Shown: positions 11,147 through 18,986, numbered from the stretch's first letter. The stretch is DNA of 28,014 nucleotides from JAJEAD01 sp964420925 (GCA_964420925.1 CAYQVB010000062.1:1-28014); one strand, 5' to 3'. Numbers and translations are program-made. Notes: generated from the sequence alone by a model not told the origin.

Positions 11147-14146
11147 GGTGTCCTTCGCACCCCGTTTCGCACCGAACTTCGGCATCACCACCGCCGCGCC
11201 CGCGGCTTCGGCCGCGGCCCGGGCGGCGATCTCCCCGGCGTTGCGCGGTCGTCCCTTGCCGTCCTTGGCCAGATGATCGTCGTCGCCACAGACCACCATC
11301 GGGCGATTGCCGTTTCGTTTGGCCAGTCCTTCGGCGATCGTGCGCATGTTGGCGTCCGACATCGCGGCCCACACCGGCGCCCCGGTTGCCTGGTGAATCG
11401 CCGCCGCGGTGGCGAATCCGGAGGCCACGTACACCGGCCCCCGGCCGGTGTCTTGTCCCACCAGGACAGAGCCGCCGCTCATCCGGGCGCCGCGCGCATT
11501 GTGTTTCTGCCCATCGGGACCGATGCGCTGGACGGATTGAATCTTCCCCTCCACATCGCGAATCGGAATCACGATGTCGCCCCGGTCGCCCTTCACATCC
11601 GCGCGCACCGAGGCGCTGTCTATGCCTTTGGAGACGAGGTATTGATGGCCCGAGTCGAGCTGACCCATCGAGGCCATTTCCCGCTCGAGCTCCGCGGCGC
11701 GCTCGGCTCGTCCGCGTTCGCGCGTCGCTTCGCGCTCCCTGCGCTGCGCCTCTATCTGTGCCGTATCGAGGCCGTGCCCGCGCGTGCCCGACGCCCTCCA
11801 CGTCCCCTCGTCCCCAGAGCGGTGATTCTGATACCACCCGGACATCGGCGCGTCCGCATGGCCCACATAGGCCCCGTCACGCTTGCCCGGGGCGGCACCC
11901 TGCACCGGGACCCGATGGAGCGCACCGTCCAATTGCGGCGGCCCATCGAGCACCAGACCGGCGCCGGCGAGCACTTCGCCGAACTCGGCGACTGGATCCC
12001 GCTCCCGGGGTTTCCACCGCGCGAGCTCCGTGGAGTCGGCTAGGTCCTCCGGCGCATACCAGCTCTTCGCTCTCCAGTCCCACTTGGCGCCAGCGTCCTT
12101 CGCCGCCTCGCGCTCCTCATAGGGCACATCGAGGTAGGCTCTACCAGCCACTCCTTTGTTCCGCGAGCCAGGTCCTCCTTCGTATTCAGCACGTGTCGCC
12201 CGCACAGCGGCTGCCGAGCGGTCCGGTTCCCACCGTTCGAGCCCGGAGCGGTCTTCCAGGCCCTCCGGCACGTACCAGCGCTTTGCGCTCCGGTCCCATT
12301 TGGCGCCAGCTTCCTTCGCTTCCCGGCGCTCCTCGTAGGGCACGTCGAGGTAGTCGCGGTCGGCCGCCTCTGTCGTGAACGGCCGCGGCGCGAACGAGGC
12401 TCCGCCACCGGGCCGCTCGACGCTCACGCGGCGCTCGAAGGCCCCATCGAACCTCCCCTCCCTGAAATCCCGGCCCAGCTCGTAGACGTTGCGACAAGCG
12501 TACTCCCGGGCGAAGGCACTCGCACTTTCGCCCTCCCAGGACAGGTACGCTGATGCGTCCTTCGGGAAGAAACCGTAATGCTCCCCATTGGAGAAGAGCA
12601 CAGTGACGCCATGCCGCTCGGCGGGCCCCCGACTGTCCTTTCCCACCACCACGCCCACCGCGCCGGCGACGTTCTTGCCCATGTCCACGTCCAGGCGCAC
12701 CAGGTCGCCGACCCCCAGCCGATGCACCAGGGCATTGCGTCCGGTCGACGCCGGTGCCTCCCCCGCATCCGGTCCCCGGTCCTTGGGTTTCCACCGATCC
12801 AGGCCGGAGGCATCTTCCAGGTCCTGCGGTACGTACCATTGCTTCGCCTTGGGATCCCACTTCGCACCGGCTGTCCTTGCTTCCTTGCGCTCCTCATAGG
12901 GCACATCGAGATATAGGCGCGTCGACTCTTCGAGCACCTTGCGCTTCCTGAAGACCTCGTGGTCGCGCTCGCTCCTTGCGCGCGGTTCCTTCGTCAGGAT
13001 GGGACGAAGCTTGAATCCAGGGTACTTCGGCACCTGCTCGCGTGACTTCCACCGATCGAGCCCGGAGAGGTCTTCCAGGTCCTCCGGTGCGTACCAGCGT
13101 TTAGCGTCCCTGTCCCACCTCGCGCCGGCGGCCTTCGCTTCCTTGCGCTCCTTGTACGGGACATCGAGATACCGGCGCTCGTGCGGCTTCTCTCCCTTGC
13201 GTGCTCTCGCCGCATCGCGCGCCCTCTCCCGCTCGCGCAGGATCTCGACTTCCGGGCGCTTCTCGACTTCGAGCGTATATTCCACGATGCGCGCCGCATC
13301 GCGGCCGGCCTTGAAGACTTCGGCCGGATCCTCGCGCAGCGCCTTGAGCCACGACCCGATGTAGGCGGCATGCTGGCCCGGGTGAAACCCCGTGCCCATT
13401 TCCTGCGCGAGCAGGAACGACGCGAGCTCGGCGCGCAGCTCCTCGCGCGCGTACTTCTCCTTGTCGGCCCGCTTGCCGACGAGCTCCCGGTTCAGCCTCG
13501 ACTCGTGCCCGGTCGCGTGCGCGAACTCGTGCAGCAGGATCTCGTGGTAGCCCTCGGAGTCCTTGAAGGCACCCTTTGGCGGCATGCCGATCGTTTCGGT
13601 GCCCGGCCGGTAGTGCGGCGGGTCGTTGCGCGCATCGTGCACCACGTTGACCGTGGAGTGCTCGAGGACCTTCGCCACCCGCGCGTTCGTCTCCGGACCC
13701 GGCGTCGGCGTCCGGTACGGCGGCAGGCCGTCGATCTGGCTCGCGTGGAAGACCACCGCCCGGCACGGAACGGGGCGATCGCGCGCCACCGTGCGATACC
13801 GGAGCTTCCCCGCCTCGTCCCTGATCGGGTTGCCGGCCTCGTCGAGGATCTTCTCGCGCGTCTCGCGCGACCAGTACGTGATCACCTGCCCGTGCGCGCC
13901 GCGGCGCACCTGCGCGCCCAGGCTCTCCGCCTGGCGGTAGGTGCACCACCGCGGATCTTCCGGCCCGCTCAGCACGATCGCGTTGTAGCCCCGGTACGGC
14001 CTGCCCGTCGCGGCGTTTACCGGTCGCCCGGGCACTTGGCCCGGCTCCCACGACCTAACCCACGGCGCGGTTCCTTCCTCGATCTCGCGGATCATCCGCT
14101 CCGCGGCCTCGTGGGCGAGCCGCTGATAGCTCGACATTGTGGCCAT
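10991..14146 (-). CDS. ArdC-type antirestriction/zincin protein fused to four DUF5710 repeats and a TraC-like primase/Toprim domain
   Basis: A 1051-residue multidomain protein. Residues 1-150 are an ArdC N-terminal (DUF1738) ssDNA-binding domain (YRGYNAIVL, WCTYRQAESLGAQVRRG). Residues 150-300 are a zincin with HEFAHATGH at 206-214. Four copies of a ~45-residue module (YLDVPYxERKEAKxAGAKWD..KxWYxPEDLE) begin near residues 324, 410, 596 and 668. A KOW-like segment (about 475-535) and a primase-like C-terminus (GKRDGAYVGHADAPMSGWY; Toprim with VVCGDDDH near 950) complete it. Such proteins are thought to enter recipients with the transferred strand, protecting it from restriction and priming second-strand synthesis. 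ATG 14146 and ATG 14137 are both possible starts. It is downstream of the relaxase and the small acidic gene. Confidence 0.85.
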   Translation of the reverse strand: MATMSSYQRLAHEAAERMIREIEEGTAPWVRSWEPGQVPGRPVNAATGRPYRGYNAIVLSGPEDPRWCTYRQAESLGAQVRRGAHGQVITYWSRETREKILDEAGNPIRDEAGKLRYRTVARDRPVPCRAVVFHASQIDGLPPYRTPTPGPETNARVAKVLEHSTVNVVHDARNDPPHYRPGTETIGMPPKGAFKDSEGYHEILLHEFAHATGHESRLNRELVGKRADKEKYAREELRAELASFLLAQEMGTGFHPGQHAAYIGSWLKALREDPAEVFKAGRDAARIVEYTLEVEKRPEVEILRERERARDAARARKGEKPHERRYLDVPYKERKEAKAAGARWDRDAKRWYAPEDLEDLSGLDRWKSREQVPKYPGFKLRPILTKEPRARSERDHEVFRKRKVLEESTRLYLDVPYEERKEARTAGAKWDPKAKQWYVPQDLEDASGLDRWKPKDRGPDAGEAPASTGRNALVHRLGVGDLVRLDVDMGKNVAGAVGVVVGKDSRGPAERHGVTVLFSNGEHYGFFPKDASAYLSWEGESASAFAREYACRNVYELGRDFREGRFDGAFERRVSVERPGGGASFAPRPFTTEAADRDYLDVPYEERREAKEAGAKWDRSAKRWYVPEGLEDRSGLERWEPDRSAAAVRATRAEYEGGPGSRNKGVAGRAYLDVPYEEREAAKDAGAKWDWRAKSWYAPEDLADSTELARWKPRERDPVAEFGEVLAGAGLVLDGPPQLDGALHRVPVQGAAPGKRDGAYVGHADAPMSGWYQNHRSGDEGTWRASGTRGHGLDTAQIEAQRREREATRERGRAERAAELEREMASMGQLDSGHQYLVSKGIDSASVRADVKGDRGDIVIPIRDVEGKIQSVQRIGPDGQKHNARGARMSGGSVLVGQDTGRGPVYVASGFATAAAIHQATGAPVWAAMSDANMRTIAEGLAKRNGNRPMVVCGDDDHLAKDGKGRPRNAGEIAARAAAEAAGAAVVMPKFGAKRGAKDTDFADLLKAEGPAAVSRQVREGACKAVELRRQRAREAEGPARDVEHSPAMSR

Positions 14147-14152
14147 GACCCG

Positions 14153-14365
14153 TCACCCCCTGAGCTCCGGGGGCAGGTCGTTGCCCTCGACGATTTCGGC
14201 AAGCGTCAGCGAGTCGTCCTCAAGGAGGGCCGCGGCCCACAGCTCCTCGTCCGATACCCCGCTCGTGTCGACGAAGGTGGCGTCGACGGCGTTGTACGCT
14301 TCGTCGTCGAATTGCCCGCCCGGAAGGGTGTCCGGGTCGGGGCTCCTGATGATGCTCGTTTGCAC
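14153..14365 (-). CDS. Small acidic protein of unknown function
   Basis: A 70-residue acidic protein (DDEAYNAVDATFVD, SDEELWAAALLEDDSLTLAEI) between relaxase and ArdC-like gene. GTG 14365 is preferred because AAGAGGAG lies six bases upstream; a TTG nine codons earlier is in frame but has no such site. It ends 6 bp before the ArdC-like ATG. The charge and size suggest a DNA mimic or regulator, as for small anti-restriction proteins, but no motif supports that directly. Function not recognised. Confidence 0.6.
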   Translation of the reverse strand: MQTSIIRSPDPDTLPGGQFDDEAYNAVDATFVDTSGVSDEELWAAALLEDDSLTLAEIVEGNDLPPELRG

Positions 14366-14395
14366 TGTCGTCTCCTCTTGGTTGCAACACAAGGT

Positions 14396-15364
14396 TCAAC
14401 GTTCGGGCGAATGGTCTACCTCCCTCGTTCGCTCGACTTCCCTTCGGATCGCCCGGTAGCGGGCTCTTGCCAGCTCCGCTCCGGATCGGTCCCCGAGCGC
14501 GGTGCGCACTTCGGCCAGCCGCCGCAAGTCCGCCGCGCTTCGCTCTCGTGCACTGCGTTCGCGTTGCGTTTCCGCGGCAGTGCGGGCGCAGCGCCTCCCT
14601 TCGCGCTTCGCCTTCTCCCACTTTCGCCGACCCTGCCCGTTGCGGGCGCGGCCGGTCATGCGCCGTGGCGTGGCCGTCACGTCCATCCCCTGCTCGCGCG
14701 CGAGCTCCGCGAAGCGCGCCCGCGCGGCCTGGAACGCGCCCGGTACCAGCCGGAACCGTTCCCGTCCGGGACCCTGGCGTGCAATCACCACGTGGGCATG
14801 CGGGTGTGGGGTGTCTTCGTGCACGACGATCAGGCTGCGGTGCCCGGGGGCGAGCTCCGCAACCCACGCTTCGGTGGTCTCGTAGAGTATAGCCTGCTCC
14901 ACTTCGACCGGCACCGACACCATCAGGTTGACGGTGAGGCCCCGATTCTTCCGCCGCGACGTGTCACTCGCCAGCACCTCGTCGACGAACTCGCGCCACC
15001 GTTTGCCCTCGAGCGTTTCTCCCCCCTCGCGCCGGTGGTCGAGCTCGCCGTTTCGCGTGATGTAGCGCACGTGCCGGCGCAGCCCTCCGGCCTCCGTCGT
15101 GGTGGACAAGACCTTGAGCACCACCTCGCGACTTCTCCCCTTGGCGGACACCCGGCGCGCAGCGCCGGCCGCCGCGACGTTGAAGGCACGGCCCACGGCG
15201 GAGCGCCGTTCCGGATGGCTTCGCCTTTCCGGCCCGCTCCCGATCGGGCCGGAAAGGTGTGGCGTGCGATCGCGTTGCCCGTAACCGGACAGACGGATAC
15301 AGAGCTCCTCCTCCTCGTCTTCCAGGCGTTCGCGACCATCGGCTGCCGTGCGCGGGGCGCTCAC
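14396..15364 (-). CDS. MOBP-type relaxase (TraI/VirD2-like)
   Basis: A 322-residue DNA-nicking relaxase. Motif I is HVRYITRNGELD with the likely catalytic Tyr101, and motif III is HEDTPHPHAH (182-191), giving the three-histidine metal site typical of MOBP enzymes (Relaxase/MobA family). It would cut oriT at the TATCCTG|C site about 380 bp away and stay attached to the 5' end. The start is GTG 15364, overlapping the mobC stop in GTGA. The long upstream extension of the frame lies inside mobC and is rejected. The C-terminus is Arg-rich and short: RP4 TraI is about 730 residues, so no extra primase or helicase domain is attached. Confidence 0.9.
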   Translation of the reverse strand: MSAPRTAADGRERLEDEEEELCIRLSGYGQRDRTPHLSGPIGSGPERRSHPERRSAVGRAFNVAAAGAARRVSAKGRSREVVLKVLSTTTEAGGLRRHVRYITRNGELDHRREGGETLEGKRWREFVDEVLASDTSRRKNRGLTVNLMVSVPVEVEQAILYETTEAWVAELAPGHRSLIVVHEDTPHPHAHVVIARQGPGRERFRLVPGAFQAARARFAELAREQGMDVTATPRRMTGRARNGQGRRKWEKAKREGRRCARTAAETQRERSARERSAADLRRLAEVRTALGDRSGAELARARYRAIRREVERTREVDHSPER

Positions 15365-15717
15365 ACGAAGAGCCTCTCGAGCGCGGAGAGGAGGGCGCTC
15401 GTGCGCTCTCGCGCCGCCTGGGTCTCGGCGGTGGCCAGGCGGAGCGTGACCTCGGGCACCTTGACTGGGCGCCCGCTGTTGGCAGCGCGCGCGAGCTGAT
15501 TGAGGTTGCGGCCGATGCCGAGCAGGCGCGCGTTGTGCTGGCGCAGCGCCTTGGTGAGCTCGCGGAGCTCTCCCGTTTCGGGCGCCATCGCGCTTCGCGC
15601 GAGCGTTTCGCGCATCCACGCGGAGCGGCGGCACTCGGCGCGGTGTGCGGCGGTGTCGAGCAGCGAGGCGAGCTCCGGCGTCATGCGTAGCGCCACCAAC
15701 ACGTTGAGATCTGGCAA
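15361..15717 (-). CDS. mobC: MobC/TraJ-like relaxosome accessory protein
   Basis: A 118-residue protein with an N-terminal ribbon-helix-helix-like segment (VLVALRMTPELASLLDTAAH) and the MobC family signature LLGIGRNLNQLARAANSG around residues 64-81. It would bind the inverted repeat at 15754-15774 and help the relaxase open the DNA at nic. The start is TTG 15717, preceded by GGAGG at 7 bp; no ATG is available near the conserved start. It is the first gene of the leftward transfer block and is translationally coupled to the relaxase. Confidence 0.88.
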   Translation of the reverse strand: MPDLNVLVALRMTPELASLLDTAAHRAECRRSAWMRETLARSAMAPETGELRELTKALRQHNARLLGIGRNLNQLARAANSGRPVKVPEVTLRLATAETQAARERTSALLSALERLFV

Positions 15718-15727
15718 CTCGGAGCCT

Positions 15728-15910
15728 CCAACGTTAGGATATAGGCAGGATACTCAATTTGTATAACAAATTGAATCGGGGAGGCCATCCGGCCCTCCCC
15801 GGCGCCGCCCGCCGGCGGCGCGTGGAGCGGTCTTCGCCGCTCTTGTGCGTTCTGGAGCGCTGTAGCGCGTTGTTGTGCGCGCTTGCGCGGTATTCGGCGT
15901 TCTTGCACTA
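15728..15910. other. Origin of transfer (oriT), P-type
   Basis: On the minus strand TATCCTG|C (15752 to 15745) matches the nick-region consensus of IncP and IncI plasmids, placing nic between 15746 and 15745. Two bases before the hexamer lies a perfect inverted repeat: TCAATTTGT (15754-15762), 3-nt centre, ACAAATTGA (15766-15774). This corresponds to the TraJ-binding repeat of RP4. The gap between divergent mobC and traK is the classic place. The right part (15825-15910) is GC-rich with phased GCG motifs and is a candidate TraK-binding region. With nic on the minus strand, which strand segment leads cannot be proven from sequence alone. Confidence 0.88.
15825..15894 (+). repeat. Hairpin + GCG-phased element, copy B (in oriT)
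   Basis: GAGCGG (15825-15830) and CCGCTC (15837-15842) form a hairpin, followed by TTGTGCGTTCTGGAGCG and a series of GCG motifs at roughly 8-12 bp intervals to about 15920. The same element in the opposite orientation lies at 4461-4529. Helically phased GCG motifs suggest cooperative protein binding or bending. TraK, encoded just downstream, is the obvious candidate. Confidence 0.7.
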
Positions 15911-15943
15911 TTCGTGCGCCGGTCTTTTGCGGTGTTGTGCGCT

Positions 15944-16306
15944 GTGGGTCAGAAATATTCCCTCTTGTCCGACCTTCGCTCGGATCCCGCCGGCTACCGG
16001 CGCGGTGATCGCGAGCTCGCGGAACACTTCGACGACATCGAGACTGCGGTCGCGGAGGGCTTCTCGCTTCGCCGCTGCTACGACGCGCTGCGCAGCGCCG
16101 GCGCGGTCACCCTCAGCTACAGCGCCTTCCGGCGCACGGTGCAGCGACTGCGCCAGGCCAAGAGGACCGACGCCGCCCCTTCCGATTCGTCCGCCAGCGA
16201 GGCCGGTGCACCGGCGCGTCGGGCAGGGCACGACGATTCGTCCGGTGCCAAGCCCGCCGGATTGCGCAGAGCCCAATGGCCCCTACGACGCACCCCACAG
16301 GAGTAA
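15944..16306 (+). CDS. TraK-like oriT-binding protein
   Basis: A basic protein of about 120 residues. The core (ELAEHFDDIETAVAEGFSLR, then YDALRSAGAVTLSYSAFRRT) follows the plan of TraK-family proteins: a helix, then 'W/Y..L...G.v..sY.tFRr.v', and ends with a disordered Ala/Ser-rich tail. RP4 TraK binds and bends DNA beside nic. The start is uncertain: GTG 15944 is a reasonable choice, but the frame is open to 15875 and no ribosome-binding site stands out. Its stop is 5 bp before the traL-like ATG. It is divergent from mobC across oriT, as in RP4. Confidence 0.7.
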   Translation: MGQKYSLLSDLRSDPAGYRRGDRELAEHFDDIETAVAEGFSLRRCYDALRSAGAVTLSYSAFRRTVQRLRQAKRTDAAPSDSSASEAGAPARRAGHDDSSGAKPAGLRRAQWPLRRTPQE

Positions 16307-16311
16307 CCGCC

Positions 16312-17109
16312 ATGCTCATCATCACGCTTCAAGCCAAAGGCGGCGTTGGAAAGAGCTTCGTCACCAGCGCGCTCACTCAGTTCTGTCATTCCGTCGGGCA
16401 GCCCGTCGCGCTCTTCGACGCCGATCCGAACAACGCCACTCTGCTCGCGACGCCCGCACTCGGCGCCGAGCCCCTGGATCTGCTCGGCGCCGGCGAAGGG
16501 ATGGCGATCGACGAGGCCGCCTTCGATGGCCTGATGGAGCGCATGACGACGGAGCCCGCCGACAAGGTGCTGCTCGTAGACGCCGGCGCGACCACGTTTC
16601 TGCCCCTGTTCAACTACGTGGTGTCGCACGCGATATGGGAGCTCTGCACGGAGTATCAGCACCCGCTGGTCCTGCACCCCGTCATCACCGGTGGTCCGGA
16701 TTGCGAGGAGAGCGTGCTCGGCTTCGCGACGCTCGCCTCGCAAGTGGAGTGCCCCTTCCTCATCACCACCAACCCCTATCACGGGCCGGTGAGCATCCAG
16801 GGACGCTCCATCGACGAGCACCCGGCCTACCAGGAGCACTCCGGCTCCGTCCTCGCCCGGGTGGACCTTCCTGCCTACCCCTCGCCCCTGTTCGCGCGCG
16901 ACGTGCGCGAACTGCTCGCGCACCACATGACCTTCGCCGAGGCCATCGAGAGCAAGGACACCGGCCTCATGACCCGCCAACGCCTGCGTCAGGTCTACAC
17001 CGCGCTGATGGCCACCTTCTCCCAGGCGCTCGACGGCTTCTTTCCGCCTCCGCGATCCGAGCCGCCCGCCAAGCCGTCGAAGCGCGCCCGCGCTTCCAAA
17101 GGCTCGTGA
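16312..17109 (+). CDS. TraL-like ParA/MinD-superfamily ATPase
   Basis: A 265-residue protein with a deviant Walker A, QAKGGVGKSFVTS, at residues 7-19, followed by VALFDADPNNATLL and VLLVDAGATTFLPL (Walker B region). These are features of the ParA/SIMIBI class. In IncP plasmids the gene in this position is traL, and in IncW the equivalent is stbB. No ParB-type gene or parS cluster accompanies it, so a transfer or localisation role is more likely than classic partition, though stability functions are possible. ATG 16312 follows ACAGGAG. Its stop overlaps the next GTG (GTGA, 17106-17109). Confidence 0.75.
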   Translation: MLIITLQAKGGVGKSFVTSALTQFCHSVGQPVALFDADPNNATLLATPALGAEPLDLLGAGEGMAIDEAAFDGLMERMTTEPADKVLLVDAGATTFLPLFNYVVSHAIWELCTEYQHPLVLHPVITGGPDCEESVLGFATLASQVECPFLITTNPYHGPVSIQGRSIDEHPAYQEHSGSVLARVDLPAYPSPLFARDVRELLAHHMTFAEAIESKDTGLMTRQRLRQVYTALMATFSQALDGFFPPPRSEPPAKPSKRARASKGS

Positions 17110-17741
17110 ACGCGTCTACGGCCAGGGAGCTGTTCTTGGAAGAAGCCCGCCAGCTCAACTTGCTGGTTTCGGATCAGGATCCGGTCCTGATCCTCGTCGA
17201 GCGCCTGGAACGCATCTTCCGTCCGGCGCTGGACGAGAACCTGCCAGCGCACCTTGCGGGGCAGCTCACCACCGCGCTCGAGGAGGACGCCGACTTCGCC
17301 CGGGCGCTCGCCGGCAGGGTAGGGCAGGCGCTCCTCGAGGACGAGGCCCTTCTCGCAGCCCTCACCGAACGCCTGGCCGAGGCCGCGCGGCCCGGCCCGG
17401 ACTTCGCCAAGCTCGTCGCCAGCCAGGTCGCCGCCGCCTTGCAGGTCCAGCTCCCGCAGGAGGTTCCCGGACCCTCGCAAGATGACTCCTCCCGCGAGAC
17501 GCCGACGACCAAGGCACCGGCCCCCGCCGATACTTCACCTCAGCCGCCGGATGTCCCTGCACCGCCGCGGGCCGAGCGCCCGGCCGTCGGCCAGATCCTC
17601 ACCGACGCGGCCGGCGAGCGCGCCGAGCGCATCGCCGATGCCCTGGAGCCGTTGTCCCGGCCACTCGTGACCCTCGTCGCCATCTCGATCGCGTTGCTCG
17701 CTGGCGCTGGCTTCGCCTACCTCAGCGTGTTCTTCTTCTGA
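17106..17741 (+). CDS. TraM-like protein with C-terminal membrane anchor
   Basis: A 211-residue protein starting at GTG 17106 inside the traL-like stop. It has a helical N-terminal two-thirds (FLEEARQLNLLVSDQDPV, repeated LL..AL.ERLAEA patterns), a Pro/Ala-rich linker (about residues 125-160), and a single C-terminal transmembrane helix (PLVTLVAISIALLAGAGFAY). RP4 TraM also follows TraL and has a C-terminal hydrophobic segment, so the name is given by position and topology rather than a strong motif. It would sit on the inner membrane facing the cytoplasm. It is the last gene of the rightward transfer operon and is convergent with 17752-18009. Confidence 0.6.
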   Translation: MNASTARELFLEEARQLNLLVSDQDPVLILVERLERIFRPALDENLPAHLAGQLTTALEEDADFARALAGRVGQALLEDEALLAALTERLAEAARPGPDFAKLVASQVAAALQVQLPQEVPGPSQDDSSRETPTTKAPAPADTSPQPPDVPAPPRAERPAVGQILTDAAGERAERIADALEPLSRPLVTLVAISIALLAGAGFAYLSVFFF

Positions 17742-17751
17742 GTCGCCAAGG

Positions 17752-18009
17752 TCACGATTGATCGTTCTGATCATCGGGCCTGTTTTTTCGGTCCTCCGAC
17801 GACCCGAAGTAGTACCCGAATACCGCACCCGTAAGCGGCCCCATATAGAGTGCCCATGGCTCCAGGATCTGTTTCAGGTCTTCACTCTTGAACAATCCTC
17901 CAACGACCGCGAACACGACCAGAGCAGGTACACCGAAGAATACGGAAGCCACTCCGAGTGCAACCCATCCGCGAATCCGGGCATCGTGCAGTCGCCTCGA
18001 CATCGTCAC
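17752..18009 (-). CDS. Small membrane protein of unknown function
   Basis: An 85-residue protein with two hydrophobic segments (GWVALGVASVFFGVPALVVFAVV and LYMGPLTGAVFGYYFGS) and a charged C-terminus (EDRKNRPDDQNDQ). GTG 18009 overlaps the stop of the upstream secreted-protein gene (GTGA); ATG 18003 is an alternative start. The overlap indicates an operon of two. The region is clearly lower in GC than its neighbours. No family recognised. Confidence 0.6.
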   Translation of the reverse strand: MTMSRRLHDARIRGWVALGVASVFFGVPALVVFAVVGGLFKSEDLKQILEPWALYMGPLTGAVFGYYFGSSEDRKNRPDDQNDQS

Positions 18010-18533
18010 TGTGGCAGTGCGGTCCTTAGCTCAGGAAGCTTCACAAGGTGTCCAACTGACGGGAGCCCTGTGTATATGTCCGCCGGAAACTCCTCGTTTG
18101 TGACATGCCACCCTCCGAGCGGGGCTTTCAACTCATCATGCTCGCTCGTATCCGCTACCAAGTAGCATGACTCTTCGGCGTCGAGCTCATCGACGAACTC
18201 AGCGCAATGCGTGGGTGGCATCCTCAACAGCTTGATTTTGGCGACTTGACGCCGATCCCAATCTACCTTGAAGAGTCCGCGGGGTTCTGTTTTGGACTCT
18301 CCAACCACCTCGAAGCTGATCCGATCCTGGTCGATCCAGTCGAAATTGGTGATGTCGATTTCGGGAGTGCTCCCCAAGATATCAGCCCCCGCCGCCTGGA
18401 TACCTAGTGTGGCGAGGATGGCGCTGTCTACGGCTGCCAATCTGTCGTTACTTTCGGATTCGGCACTTGCCGTACCAATAGTTGATGCTGCGAGCAATGC
18501 GACCAAAATCGCACCTTCGATGTGTAACCGCAT
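18006..18533 (-). CDS. Secreted protein of unknown function
   Basis: A 175-residue protein with a good signal peptide (HIEGAILVALLAASTIGTASA, cleavage before ESE). The mature protein is acidic, with paired cysteines (THCAEF and ESCYLV) and segments such as ITNFDWIDQDRISFEVVGE and GLFKVDWDRRQVAKIKLL that look like beta strands of a beta-propeller-like or lipocalin-like fold; that is only an impression. ATG 18533 was chosen because it begins the signal peptide and has AGAGGG upstream. It is cotranscribed with the small membrane protein. Lower GC and different codon use suggest it arrived separately from the transfer and pil modules. Confidence 0.65.
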   Translation of the reverse strand: MRLHIEGAILVALLAASTIGTASAESESNDRLAAVDSAILATLGIQAAGADILGSTPEIDITNFDWIDQDRISFEVVGESKTEPRGLFKVDWDRRQVAKIKLLRMPPTHCAEFVDELDAEESCYLVADTSEHDELKAPLGGWHVTNEEFPADIYTGLPSVGHLVKLPELRTALPQ

Positions 18534-18612
18534 GGTGGTGCCCTCTGTCTTGTCGCGCTTGAACGATGCTACGCTATTGAGACGACCTCCACCATGCGGC
18601 GCATGTGGAGTA

Positions 18613-18982
18613 GCTTCCCTAGGGCACTTGTTGGGAAGCAGGCGCACCCTACTCGAGGGTGAGGTCCGTTGCCCTCGGGGTCGAGGCCATGCGGCACATC
18701 ACGTCCTGTGGCCAAGAGAGGCTGGTCGTCGCCCGCCGCCCGCTTGCCTCCGGTGCCTGCGATCCCGGCAAGAGCATCACAGGCTGATGCTCGGGTGAGC
18801 GTCCGTTTCCCCGGCCGCCCATCCCGGCCTCGGGTTGCCCCCACCCCCCCGAATTCCTGTACCCTTAGCGCGTACCCACCACCGAGGCGTCCCGTCCCCA
18901 GGGGCCGCGCCGGGTAGCGCCCGGCCCGTCCTCTCCCTGCAGAACCCCCCGTTTTGCAGGACCAGGGTAGTGCAACACCCTG
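18613..18982 (+). promoter_or_regulatory. Intergenic region with hairpins upstream of the pil operon
   Basis: No convincing gene lies between 18534 and 18986. The stretch holds an inverted repeat GCTTCCC (18613-18619)/GGGAAGC (18633-18639) and then three successive hairpins before the first pil gene: GCCGGG/CCCGGC (18909-18914/18920-18925), CTGCAGAAC/GTTTTGCAG (18937-18945/18951-18959, one G-U pair), and CAGGGT/ACCCTG (18963-18968/18977-18982). The last ends 4 nt before the ATG at 18987, where no Shine-Dalgarno sequence is visible. This suggests control of pil expression at the RNA level. No clear promoter was found. Confidence 0.45.
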
Positions 18983-18986
18983 TCCA

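Noticed and set aside
13181..15499. 772-codon plus-strand open frame opposite the ArdC-like and relaxase genes
   Set aside because: It is antisense to genes with clear motifs (HEFAH, HEDTPHPHAH); its protein is low-complexity Arg/Pro-rich, typical of shadow frames in GC-rich DNA.
15837..15930. GCG-phased repeats considered as a CRISPR array
   Set aside because: Units are 8-12 bp with no constant repeat/spacer pattern and no cas genes nearby.
16312..17109. ParA of a classical parAB partition system
   Set aside because: No ParB gene or parS array is present, and the traK-ATPase-traM order beside oriT fits the IncP traKLM arrangement better.
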